NCBI RefSeq assembly: GCF_900104095.1
Contig: NZ_FNJO01000003.1
Location: forward strand, 62,001-126,000
Direction: 5' to 3'
Origin: Ralstonia sp. 25mfcol4.1
Lineage (GTDB): Bacteria > Pseudomonadota > Gammaproteobacteria > Burkholderiales > Burkholderiaceae
Length of the DNA stretch: 64,000 nucleotides
Shown here: positions 26,481 to 34,794 of the stretch, piece after piece
Layout of the letters: every line of letters starts with the position of its first letter
Numbering within the stretch: position 1 is the first letter of the stretch
Program-made: the position numbers and the translations under genes
Notes under the pieces: model-generated
Told to the model about the DNA's origin: nothing
The model's database searches: none
What the model saw: the letters and a program-made list of their open reading frames with translations, nothing else

Positions 26481-26509
26481 ACGCCCTCCCCGCAAGGCGG
26501 AGAGGGCGT
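26481..26509. repeat. GC-rich hairpin between thiolase and acyl-CoA dehydrogenase
   Basis: ACGCCCTC and GAGGGCGT pair, with an inner CCGC/GCGG stem. It sits in the gap after the thiolase stop, before the acyl-CoA dehydrogenase gene. Related to the other intergenic hairpins. Confidence 0.5.
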
Positions 26510-26537
26510 GTACGTCGTCGGTCCGGCGCCAGCAGGC

Positions 26538-27716
26538 TTACAGGACTTCGAACAGGCCGGCGGCACCCTGGCCGCCGCCGATGCACATCGTCACCACGAC
26601 GTACTTCACGCCGCGGCGCTTGCCTTCGATCAGCGCATGGCCAACCAGGCGGGCACCGGACACACCATACGGATGGCCCACGGCGATGGCACCGCCGTTC
26701 ACGTTAAGGCGATCCATCGGGATGCCGAGCTTGTCGGCGCAGTACAGCACCTGCACCGCGAACGCCTCGTTCAGTTCCCAAAGGCCGATGTCCTCGACCT
26801 TCAGGCCCGTCTTCTTCAGCAGCTTCGGCACGGCGAACATCGGGCCGATCCCCATTTCATCGGGCTCGCAGCCGGCCACGGCAAAGCCGCGGAACACGCC
26901 CAGCGGCTGCAGGCCCTTGGCGGCCGCCACGCGGGCATTCATCACCACCGCAGCCGAAGCGCCGTCCGAGAACTGCGACGCATTGCCGGCCGTGATGACG
27001 CCGCCAGGCATGGCCGTGCGGATCTTCGACACGCCTTCCAGCGTGGTGTCGGCGCGGATGCCTTCGTCGGCGTCAATGGTGACTTCCCTGGTCATCAGCT
27101 GACCCGTGGCCTTGTCGGCCACGCCGGCCAGCACCGTCATCGGCACGATCTCGTCCTTGAACTTGCCGGCTTCCAGGGCAGCGGCCGCACGCAACTGGCT
27201 CTGCACGCCATACTCGTCCTGGCGCTCCTTCGAGATGTTGTAGCGCTTGGCCACGTTCTCGGCGGTCTGCAGCATGCTCCAGTAGATTTCCGGCTTGTTC
27301 TTGTTCAGCCAGCTTTCCTGGATCATGTGGCGGTTCATCTCCTGCTGCACGCACGAGATCGATTCCACGCCGCCGGCCACGAAGATATCGCCTTCGTCGG
27401 CGATCACGCGCTGCGCGGCCATGGCGATGGTCTGCAGGCCCGACGAGCAGAAGCGGTTCACGGTGGCGCCGGGCACGGTCACCGGGCAGCCGGCGCGCAG
27501 GGCGATCTGGCGCGCGATGTTGGCGCCGGTGGCGCCTTCGGGGTTGGCACAACCCATCAGCACGTCTTCCACTTCACCGGCCTCGATCTTGGCCCGCGCG
27601 ATGGCGTGCTGGACGGCGTGGCCGCCCAGGGTGGCGCCGTGGGTCATGTTGAAAGCGCCCTTCCAGCTCTTGGCCAGCCCGGTACGGGCCGTGGATACGA
27701 TGACTGCCTCGTTCAT
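26538..27716 (-). CDS. Acetyl-CoA acyltransferase (thiolase)
   Basis: A 392-residue thiolase. The acyl-enzyme Cys is Cys90 in [10 protein letters not shown], the His is in [16 protein letters not shown], and the second catalytic Cys in [15 protein letters not shown]. It cleaves 3-oxoacyl-CoA to acetyl-CoA and a shortened acyl-CoA, ending each beta-oxidation turn. The ATG at 27716 is favoured over 27761 by the conserved [12 protein letters not shown] opening and a GAGCAAC site. It works with the FadB-type enzyme and acyl-CoA dehydrogenase encoded beside it. Confidence 0.92.
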   Translation of the reverse strand: MNEAVIVSTARTGLAKSWKGAFNMTHGATLGGHAVQHAIARAKIEAGEVEDVLMGCANPEGATGANIARQIALRAGCPVTVPGATVNRFCSSGLQTIAMAAQRVIADEGDIFVAGGVESISCVQQEMNRHMIQESWLNKNKPEIYWSMLQTAENVAKRYNISKERQDEYGVQSQLRAAAALEAGKFKDEIVPMTVLAGVADKATGQLMTREVTIDADEGIRADTTLEGVSKIRTAMPGGVITAGNASQFSDGASAAVVMNARVAAAKGLQPLGVFRGFAVAGCEPDEMGIGPMFAVPKLLKKTGLKVEDIGLWELNEAFAVQVLYCADKLGIPMDRLNVNGGAIAVGHPYGVSGARLVGHALIEGKRRGVKYVVVTMCIGGGQGAAGLFEVL

Positions 27717-27796
27717 GTGTTGCTCCTCGGTATCTTGGTGTCTCTGGCTATCTCTAGCCAACTTGCGACGAATATTCGGTATGTCGACGTGAATCG

Positions 27797-28462
27797 TCAG
27801 GATTCAGGAAGCCAGGGATTGTGGTTCGCACTACCGGCCAGCAACGCCGCGGACGTGGTACGCCGGACCCCGGCCGCGGCCAGGTCCTGCCAGGCGCGGG
27901 CCAGCGATCCGTCCAGGTCGATCGCCCGGCAGGCGTCTTCCACGACCACCGCCTCGAAGCCTGCCGCGCGCGCATCGAGCGCGCTCCAGGCCACGCAGTA
28001 GTCGGTCGCCAGCCCGACGCAGACCACGCGCCGGACGCCCTGCTCCCGCAGGTAGCCGCCCAGGCCGGTCCTTGTCGTGCGATCCGCTTCCAGAAAGGCG
28101 CTGTAGCTGTCCACGCCGGCATGATGACCCTTGCGGATCAGAAGCCGCGCATGCGGAACACGCAGGTCCGCATGCAGCGCGGCGCCCGGAGTGTCCTGCA
28201 CGCAGTGGTCCGGCCAGAGCACCTGCTCGCCATACGGCAGCGTGGTGGTCTGGAACGGCGCGCGCCCGGCATGACTGGTGGCGAACGACGCATGCCCGGC
28301 CGGATGCCAGTCCTGCGTCAGCACCACATGCTCGAAGGCCGGCGCCAGCCGGTTGATCACGGCCACCACTTCGTCGCCCTGCGGCACGGCCAGCGCGCCA
28401 CCGGGCATGAAATCGTTCTGCACGTCGATCACCAGCAGGCAGTCCTGCGCGCCGTAGGCCAT
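27797..28462 (-). CDS. pncA: Nicotinamidase / isochorismatase-family cysteine hydrolase
   Basis: A 221-residue protein. The catalytic Asp is Asp13 in [16 protein letters not shown], the metal-binding residues lie in [12 protein letters not shown], the Lys in [13 protein letters not shown], and the nucleophilic Cys in [12 protein letters not shown]. These match PncA, which converts nicotinamide to nicotinate for NAD salvage. The WPDHCVQ segment also fits. It is odd that it lies inside a beta-oxidation block, between fadB-type and thiolase genes on the same strand. Confidence 0.85.
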   Translation of the reverse strand: MAYGAQDCLLVIDVQNDFMPGGALAVPQGDEVVAVINRLAPAFEHVVLTQDWHPAGHASFATSHAGRAPFQTTTLPYGEQVLWPDHCVQDTPGAALHADLRVPHARLLIRKGHHAGVDSYSAFLEADRTTRTGLGGYLREQGVRRVVCVGLATDYCVAWSALDARAAGFEAVVVEDACRAIDLDGSLARAWQDLAAAGVRRTTSAALLAGSANHNPWLPES

Positions 28463-28513
28463 GGTTTTCGTGTCCCCTGTTTTCCTGTTTCTGTCGATTC
28501 AGGCCGTCGTGTC

Positions 28514-30595
28514 TCAGCCGTTGAAGCCCTTGCCCTCGTCGGCCAGCTTCTGCAGCAGCGGGGCCACCTTCCAGGCTTCGCCGTGGTAACCCTTGGCGTA
28601 ACGCTTCATCGACTGGGCCACGTTGAACAGGCCAACCTGGTCGGCGTAGAGCATCGGGCCGCCGCGGAACAGCGGGAAGCCGTAGCCGGTCAGGTAAACC
28701 ATGTCGATGTCCGACGCCTTCGACGCGATACCCTCTTCCAGGATCTTGGCGCCTTCGTTCACCAGTGCGAACACCAGGCGTTCGACGATTTCCTCATCGG
28801 AAATCTTGCGGCGGGTGATACCGAGTTCCTTCGAATGCTCGACGATCATCTCGTTGACCTGCGCATTCGGGTACGGCTTGCGGTCGCCCGCCTTGTAGTC
28901 GTACCAGCCGGCACCGGTCTTCTGGCCGAAGCGGCCCATTTCGCAAAGCTTGTCGGCCGTCTTCGAATACTGGATGTCCGGCTTGTCGACGGCGCGGCGC
29001 TTGCGGATGGCCCAGCCGATGTCGTTGCCGGCCAGGTCGCCCATGCGGAACGGGCCCATGGCGAAGCCGAACTTTTCGATCGCGCGGTCCACCTGCTCCG
29101 GCAGCGCACCTTCGTCCAGCAGGTAGCCCGCCTGGCGGCTGTATTGCTCGATCATGCGGTTGCCGATGAAGCCGTCGCAGACGCCCGAGACCACGGCCGT
29201 CTTCTTGATCTTCTTGGCGATCTGCATGACGGTAGCCAGCACGTCCTTGCCGGTTTTCTCGCCGCGCACCACTTCCAGCAGCTTCATGACGTTGGCCGGG
29301 CTGAAGAAGTGCATGCCGACCACGTCCTGCGGACGCTTGGTGAACGAGGCAATCTTGTTCACGTCCAGCGTGGACGTGTTGGAGGCCAGGATCGCACCGG
29401 CCTTCATCACTTCGTCCAGCTTCTTGAAGACGATTTCCTTGACTCCCATTTCCTCGAACACGGCCTCGATGACCAGGTCGGCGTCCTTGATGTCGTCATA
29501 GGACAGCGTGGTGGTCAGCAGGCCCATGCGCTGTTCGACCTTTTCCTGCGTGAGCTTGCCCTTCTTGGCGCTGTTCTCGTAGTTCTTGCGGATCGTGCCC
29601 ACGCCGCGGTCCAGCGCCTCCTGCTTGGTTTCCAGCATCGTCACGGGGATGCCGGCGTTCAGGAAGTTCATGGTGATGCCGCCGCCCATCGTGCCGGCGC
29701 CGATCACGGCAACGCGCTCGATCTTGCGGACCGGGGTGTCGCTGGACACATCGGGGATCTTGCTGGCGGCGCGCTCGCCGAAGAAGGCATGGCGCAGGGC
29801 GCGCGATTCCGGCGTACCGACCAGGTACATGAACCCTTCGCGCTCTTCCTTCAGGCCCGCTTCGAACGGCTTGAGCGAGGCGGCCACGGCCTCCACGCAC
29901 TTCGACGGCGCCGGGAAGTTCTTGGCCACGGCAGCCACGGTGTTCCTGGCAAAAGCCAGGAAGCCTTCGGCGTTTTCGTGACGCACCTTCAGGTCGCGCA
30001 CCTTGGGGTACGGGCCGGGGGCGGCGGCCACGTTCTGGGCGAACTTGACGGCGGCAGGCAGCACGTCGCCATCGACGAGTTCGTCGAACAGCTTCGAGCC
30101 GGCGAATTTTTCCGAGGGGATGGCCGTGCCGGACACGATCATGTTCAGCGCGTGCTCCAGGCCGATCAGGCGCGGCAGGCGCTGCGTGCCGCCCGCGCCG
30201 GGCAGCAGGCCCAGCTTGACTTCGGGCAGCGCGATCTGCGCGCCCTTGGCGGCCACGCGGTAGTTGCAGCCCAGGGCCAGTTCCAGGCCGCCGCCCATGG
30301 CGACGGAGTGGATGGCGGCCACGACCGGCTTGGTCGAGGCTTCCAGCGCGCGGATCACCGAATGCAGCGTCGGCTCCTGCGTGGCCTTGGGCGTATTGAA
30401 TTCACGGATGTCGGCGCCGCCCGAGAACGCCTTGCCAGCGCCGGTAATGACGACGGCCTTGACGGCGGCATCGTCCAGCGCACGGGTCAAGCCTTCGACG
30501 ATGCCCAGGCGGGTGCTGTGACCGAGGCCGTTGACCGGGGGATTGTCGAGCGTGATAACGGCTACGCCGTCCTGTACCTGATACTGCGCTGTCAT
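28514..30595 (-). CDS. FadB-type enoyl-CoA hydratase / 3-hydroxyacyl-CoA dehydrogenase
   Basis: A 693-residue fusion. Residues 1-190 are a crotonase domain (IRALEASTKPVVAAIHSVAM then GGGLELALGC; Glu residues in PEVKLGLLPGAGGTQRLP). Residues 295-480 form the NAD-binding dehydrogenase with VAVIGAGTMGGGITMNFLNA, and GMHFFSPANVMKLLEVVRG supplies the catalytic His. The C-terminal helical domain carries AGYLLDEGALPEQVDRAIEK. It catalyses hydration and oxidation of enoyl-CoA. It is first in the leftward block, with its own promoter upstream. Confidence 0.92.
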   Translation of the reverse strand: MTAQYQVQDGVAVITLDNPPVNGLGHSTRLGIVEGLTRALDDAAVKAVVITGAGKAFSGGADIREFNTPKATQEPTLHSVIRALEASTKPVVAAIHSVAMGGGLELALGCNYRVAAKGAQIALPEVKLGLLPGAGGTQRLPRLIGLEHALNMIVSGTAIPSEKFAGSKLFDELVDGDVLPAAVKFAQNVAAAPGPYPKVRDLKVRHENAEGFLAFARNTVAAVAKNFPAPSKCVEAVAASLKPFEAGLKEEREGFMYLVGTPESRALRHAFFGERAASKIPDVSSDTPVRKIERVAVIGAGTMGGGITMNFLNAGIPVTMLETKQEALDRGVGTIRKNYENSAKKGKLTQEKVEQRMGLLTTTLSYDDIKDADLVIEAVFEEMGVKEIVFKKLDEVMKAGAILASNTSTLDVNKIASFTKRPQDVVGMHFFSPANVMKLLEVVRGEKTGKDVLATVMQIAKKIKKTAVVSGVCDGFIGNRMIEQYSRQAGYLLDEGALPEQVDRAIEKFGFAMGPFRMGDLAGNDIGWAIRKRRAVDKPDIQYSKTADKLCEMGRFGQKTGAGWYDYKAGDRKPYPNAQVNEMIVEHSKELGITRRKISDEEIVERLVFALVNEGAKILEEGIASKASDIDMVYLTGYGFPLFRGGPMLYADQVGLFNVAQSMKRYAKGYHGEAWKVAPLLQKLADEGKGFNG

Positions 30596-30656
30596 ACGCG
30601 TTCCTTTGGTATTTGCGAGCCCTTCGTCTTCCTAGGGGCTCATGGGTTGTCTCGGG

Positions 30657-30672
30657 ATTCGAATTCTCGAAT
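30657..30672. promoter_or_regulatory. Inverted repeat in the leader of the fadB-type gene
   Basis: ATTCGA and TCGAAT are separated by ATTC. It lies about 60 bp upstream of the start and downstream of the predicted transcription start, so it would be in the 5' untranslated RNA or act as a second operator. No function is claimed. Confidence 0.35.
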
Positions 30673-30767
30673 GCAGTTCTTGCTCTGATCCTGCCGGAAC
30701 TTCGGGCCGCCTGCGCGATGGCCCGCAATCCCTTGTGCCACAAGCCATCCGGCTCGAAGGCGGGACA

Positions 30768-30796
30768 AGCATACACAAAATAGCACGGTCGTTCAA
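30768..30796 (-). promoter_or_regulatory. Sigma70 promoter with overlapping operator of the beta-oxidation block
   Basis: Read leftward: TTGAAC (-35), 17 bp, TATGCT (-10). The inverted repeat GAACGACCGTGC (30783-30794) covers half of the -35 box and part of the spacer, so a bound TetR-like protein would block RNA polymerase. Two other sites of the GAAC-N4-GTTC form are at 17472 and 45015. The 593-bp gap 30596-31188 otherwise holds the leader with a second inverted repeat and the rightward promoter region of the Fe-S protein gene. Confidence 0.6.
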
Positions 30797-31092
30797 TTTC
30801 AATTTTCCACCGCGGAACGGCCGTCATGCGCGGCCTTCATGGCCGCTTTTTCCGGCATTCATGTTGAGCCTGCAGCGGGGTTCAAACCCTCAGGGGGAAC
30901 CCGTAGGACGCGGGACGGAATCAGGGCATTTATGCCGAATAAATCACCCTTCCGCGGGCAATCCTTCTCGGCGAGGAAATTTTTGACATGGCACTCCAAT
31001 CGGCAAAAAGATGCCCGACGACAACCGCCTGCCCCGCGAAGGCGAGTCGTCAGTGCTAACCGGGTGCCGCCGCTGGGAACATGCGATCCGAC

Positions 31093-31120
31093 TTGGCAAT
31101 AACCTTCCCTGTGCTAAGGT
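31093..31120 (+). promoter_or_regulatory. Candidate promoter of the reductase gene trio
   Basis: TTGGCA (31093-31098), a 16-bp spacer, and TAAGGT (31115-31120) with TGC just before it, which gives an extended -10. It is about 70 bp before the Fe-S protein start. The -10 is weak, so the call is tentative. Confidence 0.35.
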
Positions 31121-31188
31121 TTATACGACCTATTCGAAGACGCGGCGGGGTCAGGCCACTGCCGCAAAACGGGATGCGCGGGAGAAGC

Positions 31189-31833
31189 ATGGCACGTCTG
31201 AACATAGAAGGACGGGAAATCGCGGCGCCGGCCGGTTGTTCGATCCTGCAGGCATTCATCCACGCAGGCGAGACGCTCGTGGAAGGTGTCGGCTGCATGG
31301 GCCAGGGGGTGTGCGGCTCCTGCCGGGTCATGGTCCGGCGCCAGGGCGAGCCGGAGGTCAAGACCGCGCTGGCCTGCGAGACGATGGTCGAGGACGGCAT
31401 GCAGGTGGCCTTCCTTGACTACTTCACCTCGTCATCGCGCCATGTCTATCGAATCGAGGATATCGGCGACAGCTGGCAGATCCTGGGCACCATTGCCGAG
31501 ACCTTTCCGGAGGCCGCCCATTGCCGGCACTGCAGCGGCTGTGACCGGGCCTGTCCCAAGCAGCTCGATGTCCAGCGCGGCGTCAACCTTGCCGTGGCCG
31601 GCGAACTGGCGGCGTCGGCGAAGGTCTTCGACGAATGCGTCATGTGCAACCTCTGCACGCTGGCCTGCCCCGAACTGATCCAGCCCAACCATCTTGGCCT
31701 GTTCGTGCGGCGCATGATCGCTTCGCTGTCGCTGCGTCCGGCGAACCTGATGCAGCGGTTGCAGCAGACCGAGCGGGGCGAGATGACGATCGACCTGGAC
31801 GCGCCGGGCGCGCATCCCCCACAACAAGGTTGA
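31189..31833 (+). CDS. Fumarate-reductase-like iron-sulfur subunit ([2Fe-2S] + 2 x [4Fe-4S])
   Basis: A 214-residue protein of the SdhB/FrdB/TfrB type. The N-terminal plant-ferredoxin-like domain has Cys36, Cys42, Cys45 and Cys63 for [2Fe-2S]. The C-terminal domain has two full CxxCxxCxxxCP sets: Cys112/115/118/122 and Cys150/153/156/160. Respiratory SdhB and FrdB have a [3Fe-4S] site instead of the second set, so this subunit looks more like the soluble thiol:fumarate-reductase or HdrC-like type. GGAG lies before the ATG at 31189. It starts a rightward trio with a flavoprotein and a NuoF-like gene; no membrane anchor gene is present. Confidence 0.8.
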   Translation: MARLNIEGREIAAPAGCSILQAFIHAGETLVEGVGCMGQGVCGSCRVMVRRQGEPEVKTALACETMVEDGMQVAFLDYFTSSSRHVYRIEDIGDSWQILGTIAETFPEAAHCRHCSGCDRACPKQLDVQRGVNLAVAGELAASAKVFDECVMCNLCTLACPELIQPNHLGLFVRRMIASLSLRPANLMQRLQQTERGEMTIDLDAPGAHPPQQG

Positions 31834-31846
31834 CAGACCACACACC

Positions 31847-33496
31847 ATGCCCGACAGCATCCCTTATCAGGAGGCATGCCAACGCTACAAGCGTGGCGTG
31901 ACGCCCGCCATGCGCGACGACACGACTTCCGTCGAGGCGCTCCTCAAGGCCTATCACCCCGATCATGGGCCGAACGCCAGAGTCGCCCTGTCCGTGGGGC
32001 CGAACCGTGGCGACCCCTGCCAGCCCGATCTGGCCCGCAGTCTTCAGGCCAATGCGCTGATCGACGACGTCGATATCGCCGGCGCGCAACTGGTCACGAC
32101 CGACGTCCTGGTCATCGGCGGCGGCGGAGGCGGCTGCGCGGCGGCGCTGACCGCCGCGGCACAGGGCGCGCAGGTCGTCCTTGCCACCAAGCTGCGCCTG
32201 GGCGACAGCAACACCGTGATGGCCGAAGGTGGCATCCAGGCAGCCATCGGCGAGGACGACACCCTGCAAATGCATTTCGAGGACACGCTGCGCGCCGGCC
32301 ATTTTTGCGCAGACCGTGAACTTGTCGCACAGATGGTCTCTGACGGTCCGGACGTGATCCGGTGGCTGATCCGGCTGGGCATGATGTTCGACCAGACCGA
32401 GGATCGGGCCATCGGTGGCAACCTGCTGCGCAAGAAGCCCGGCGGGGCATCCGCTGCGCGCATCCTGTCCTATCGCGACTACACCGGCCTGGAAATGATG
32501 CGCGTGCTGCGCGAGGCGGTGGACCTGGATCCGGGCATTGCCGTCTGGAACCGCTGCCCGGTGGTCGAACTGCTGTCCGACGAGCGCGGACGCTGCGCCG
32601 GGGCCGTAATCTACAACCTCGAATGGGGCGCCTTCGTGCTGGTGCGCGCCCGCTCGGTGATCCTGGCCACCGGTGGCGCCGGCCGGCTGCATCTGAATGC
32701 GTTCCCGACGTCCAACCACTATGGCGCCACCGCCGATGGCCTGGTGCTGGCCTATCGCATGGGCGCCCGCCTGCGGGAACTCGACTCGTTCCAGTACCAT
32801 CCCACCGGCATTGCCTATCCGCCCCACCTGGCGGGCGGCCTGATCTCCGAGGCCGCGCGCTCGGCCGGGGCAAAGCTGATCAATGGCGAAGGGGAGCGAT
32901 TCGTGGACGAACTCAAGCCGCGCGACGTCGTGGCCTCGGCCATCCTGCGAGAATGCGCGGAAGGCCGCGGCATCAGCCGCGATGGACAGGTTGGCGTGTT
33001 TCTCGACACGCCCACGCTGGAACTGGAAAACCCTGGCATCCTCGCCAACCGGCTGGTCACCCTCACCCATCTGGCGCACAAATGCGGGCATGACGCGGCA
33101 CAGGTGCCCTTTCTGGTCTACCCGACGCTGCACTACCAGAACGGCGGCATGGCGATCGACAAGGATGGATCGACAAACGTGCCGGGCCTGTATGGCGTGG
33201 GCGAAGTCACCGGCGGCATCCACGGACGCAACCGGCTGATGGGCAATGCGCTGCTGGACATCCTGAGCATGGGGCGCCGGGCCGGCGCAAAGGCGGCGGA
33301 ATCGATGCGCGGCGCGCTGCCCAGCCGCGCCGGAATCGGCCACGTCCACGCATGGCAGCGCGAACTAACGCTGGCCGGCCTGCCACTGCACGTCCAGGCG
33401 CCCCAGCTTTTTCCCGGCTACGCGCATTTCGATCTGCGTGTCGATGCCGGCCTGCGTGCCGGTGCGCGAGGCCGTACGGTGGGTAGCCTGCGATGA
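31847..33496 (+). CDS. Fumarate-reductase-like flavoprotein subunit
   Basis: A 549-residue flavoprotein. After an 80-residue extension that includes YHPDHGP and SVGPNRG, the FAD motif VLVIGGGGGGCAAA starts at residue 88. Catalytic positions of the family are kept: His318 in YHPTG, Arg359 in KPRDVV, His429 in LHYQNGG and Arg463 in HGRNRLMGN. At the position where respiratory enzymes attach FAD to a His, this protein has Asn122 (SNTVMAEGG), so FAD should be non-covalent, as in soluble fumarate reductases and L-aspartate oxidase. Either a fumarate-type enoate reductase or, less likely, an amino-acid oxidase. It overlaps the NuoF-like gene by four bases. Confidence 0.8.
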   Translation: MPDSIPYQEACQRYKRGVTPAMRDDTTSVEALLKAYHPDHGPNARVALSVGPNRGDPCQPDLARSLQANALIDDVDIAGAQLVTTDVLVIGGGGGGCAAALTAAAQGAQVVLATKLRLGDSNTVMAEGGIQAAIGEDDTLQMHFEDTLRAGHFCADRELVAQMVSDGPDVIRWLIRLGMMFDQTEDRAIGGNLLRKKPGGASAARILSYRDYTGLEMMRVLREAVDLDPGIAVWNRCPVVELLSDERGRCAGAVIYNLEWGAFVLVRARSVILATGGAGRLHLNAFPTSNHYGATADGLVLAYRMGARLRELDSFQYHPTGIAYPPHLAGGLISEAARSAGAKLINGEGERFVDELKPRDVVASAILRECAEGRGISRDGQVGVFLDTPTLELENPGILANRLVTLTHLAHKCGHDAAQVPFLVYPTLHYQNGGMAIDKDGSTNVPGLYGVGEVTGGIHGRNRLMGNALLDILSMGRRAGAKAAESMRGALPSRAGIGHVHAWQRELTLAGLPLHVQAPQLFPGYAHFDLRVDAGLRAGARGRTVGSLR

Positions 33497-34749
33497 GCCA
33501 CGCCATGGAACGCCCGAACAAGGTCCTGCTGAATGACGACATCCAGGTCGGTGCCGACCTGACCGCGTGGCTGGCACACGGCGGCGGTGAAGGGCTGGCC
33601 AGGGCCCTCGACGATCCAGCGGCCATCATCGGAGCAATCGAACAGGCGGGACTGCGTGGCATGGGCGGCGCCGGGTTCCCGACGCATCGAAAATGGGCGC
33701 CCGTCGCGGCGGCGCCTGCCGGAGAAAAGTACGTCATCTGCAATGGCAACGAAGACGAACCGGGCACCTTCAAGGATCGCTTTCTGCTGGAGCACACACC
33801 ACACCAGGTGATCGAGGGCGCGCTGATCGCGGCGGCCGCCACGCGGGCCAATCATGTCGTCCTGTACGTCAACCCGCATCAGTTGCAGTCGCTGGCAGTC
33901 ACGCGGCTGGCGGTGCAACAGTGGCAGACCCATCCGCTGTTCGACCGTCTGGCGGCCGTGGTCGGCGGCGCCGTCTCGCTGCAAGTCATGCCGAGTTCCG
34001 GCCTGTACATCGGCGGCGAGGAGACGGCGGTGATTGCCAGCGTGGAAGGCGGATTTCCGTTCCCGCGCCGCAAGCCGCCCTACCCGGCCGAGCACGGCGT
34101 CCATGGCGCGCCCACCATCGTCAACAACACCGAGACGCTGGCTCACGTGCCAGGCATCCTGCGCCATGGCCCACAGTGGTATCGCGATCTCGGTCTCGGC
34201 AAGGCGGTGGGCACGAAGCTCTATTCGCTTTCAGGAGACGTGCTGCGCCCGGGCCTGTATGAACTGCCGATGGGGACGAGTTTGGAATCGCTGGTGTTCG
34301 GGCACGGCGGCGGCATGCTTCAGGGCAAGGAGTTCAAGGCGGTATTTACGGGAGGCCCTTCCAACACCCTGCTGACCAAGCGCGACCTGGACGTCGCGCT
34401 GGATTTCGACGCGGTGCGTCAGCGGCGTTCGAGCCTGGGGACCGGGGCCATGATCGTCGTCTCGGAAGGCACCAGCATCGTCCGCAAGGTTGCCGAATAC
34501 GTGAGCTTCTTTGCCCAGGGGTCGTGCGGCCAGTGCCCGTCCTGCAAGGGCGGCACATTTCAGCTGATGCGGCTGCTCAACCGGATCGACACCGGCCGCG
34601 GCGTGCGGGCAGACCTGGAGGCGCTGGAGAACCTCTGCCGCATCCTGCCGGGCAGCGGCCGCTGCGGACTGATCGACGGTGCGGTGACGGTGGTGGAAAG
34701 CTCCATGCACCAGTTTCGCGAGGAATACGAGAACCTGCTGATGACGTGA
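33493..34749 (+). CDS. NuoF-like NADH/FMN subunit
   Basis: A 418-residue homologue of the complex I 51-kDa subunit. GMGGAGFPTHRKW (56-68) is the FMN/NADH loop, NEDEPGTFKDR (86-96) and GGEETA (174-179) complete the flavin site, and Cys345, Cys348, Cys351 and Cys391 fit the [4Fe-4S] N3 site. No NuoE, NuoG or membrane subunit genes are near. The start overlaps the stop of the flavoprotein gene (ATGA), so the two are co-translated. I infer that it takes electrons from NADH and feeds the Fe-S protein and flavoprotein of this trio. Confidence 0.85.
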   Translation: MSHAMERPNKVLLNDDIQVGADLTAWLAHGGGEGLARALDDPAAIIGAIEQAGLRGMGGAGFPTHRKWAPVAAAPAGEKYVICNGNEDEPGTFKDRFLLEHTPHQVIEGALIAAAATRANHVVLYVNPHQLQSLAVTRLAVQQWQTHPLFDRLAAVVGGAVSLQVMPSSGLYIGGEETAVIASVEGGFPFPRRKPPYPAEHGVHGAPTIVNNTETLAHVPGILRHGPQWYRDLGLGKAVGTKLYSLSGDVLRPGLYELPMGTSLESLVFGHGGGMLQGKEFKAVFTGGPSNTLLTKRDLDVALDFDAVRQRRSSLGTGAMIVVSEGTSIVRKVAEYVSFFAQGSCGQCPSCKGGTFQLMRLLNRIDTGRGVRADLEALENLCRILPGSGRCGLIDGAVTVVESSMHQFREEYENLLMT

Positions 34750-34757
34750 CGACGGTA

Positions 34758-34780
34758 CTGGCGGCCACGCAAGCCGCCAG
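34758..34780. terminator. Hairpin between convergent genes
   Basis: CTGGCGGC and GCCGCCAG pair perfectly around CACGCAA, between the NuoF-like stop and the DASS transporter stop. There is no T-tract on either side, so a terminator role in both directions is possible but not certain. Confidence 0.45.
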
Positions 34781-34794
34781 AAGACCGGCCGGAT

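Noticed and set aside
33493..34749. Part of a respiratory complex I (nuo) operon
   Set aside because: No other nuo gene is next to it; its partners are fumarate-reductase-like proteins, and the order differs from nuoA-N.
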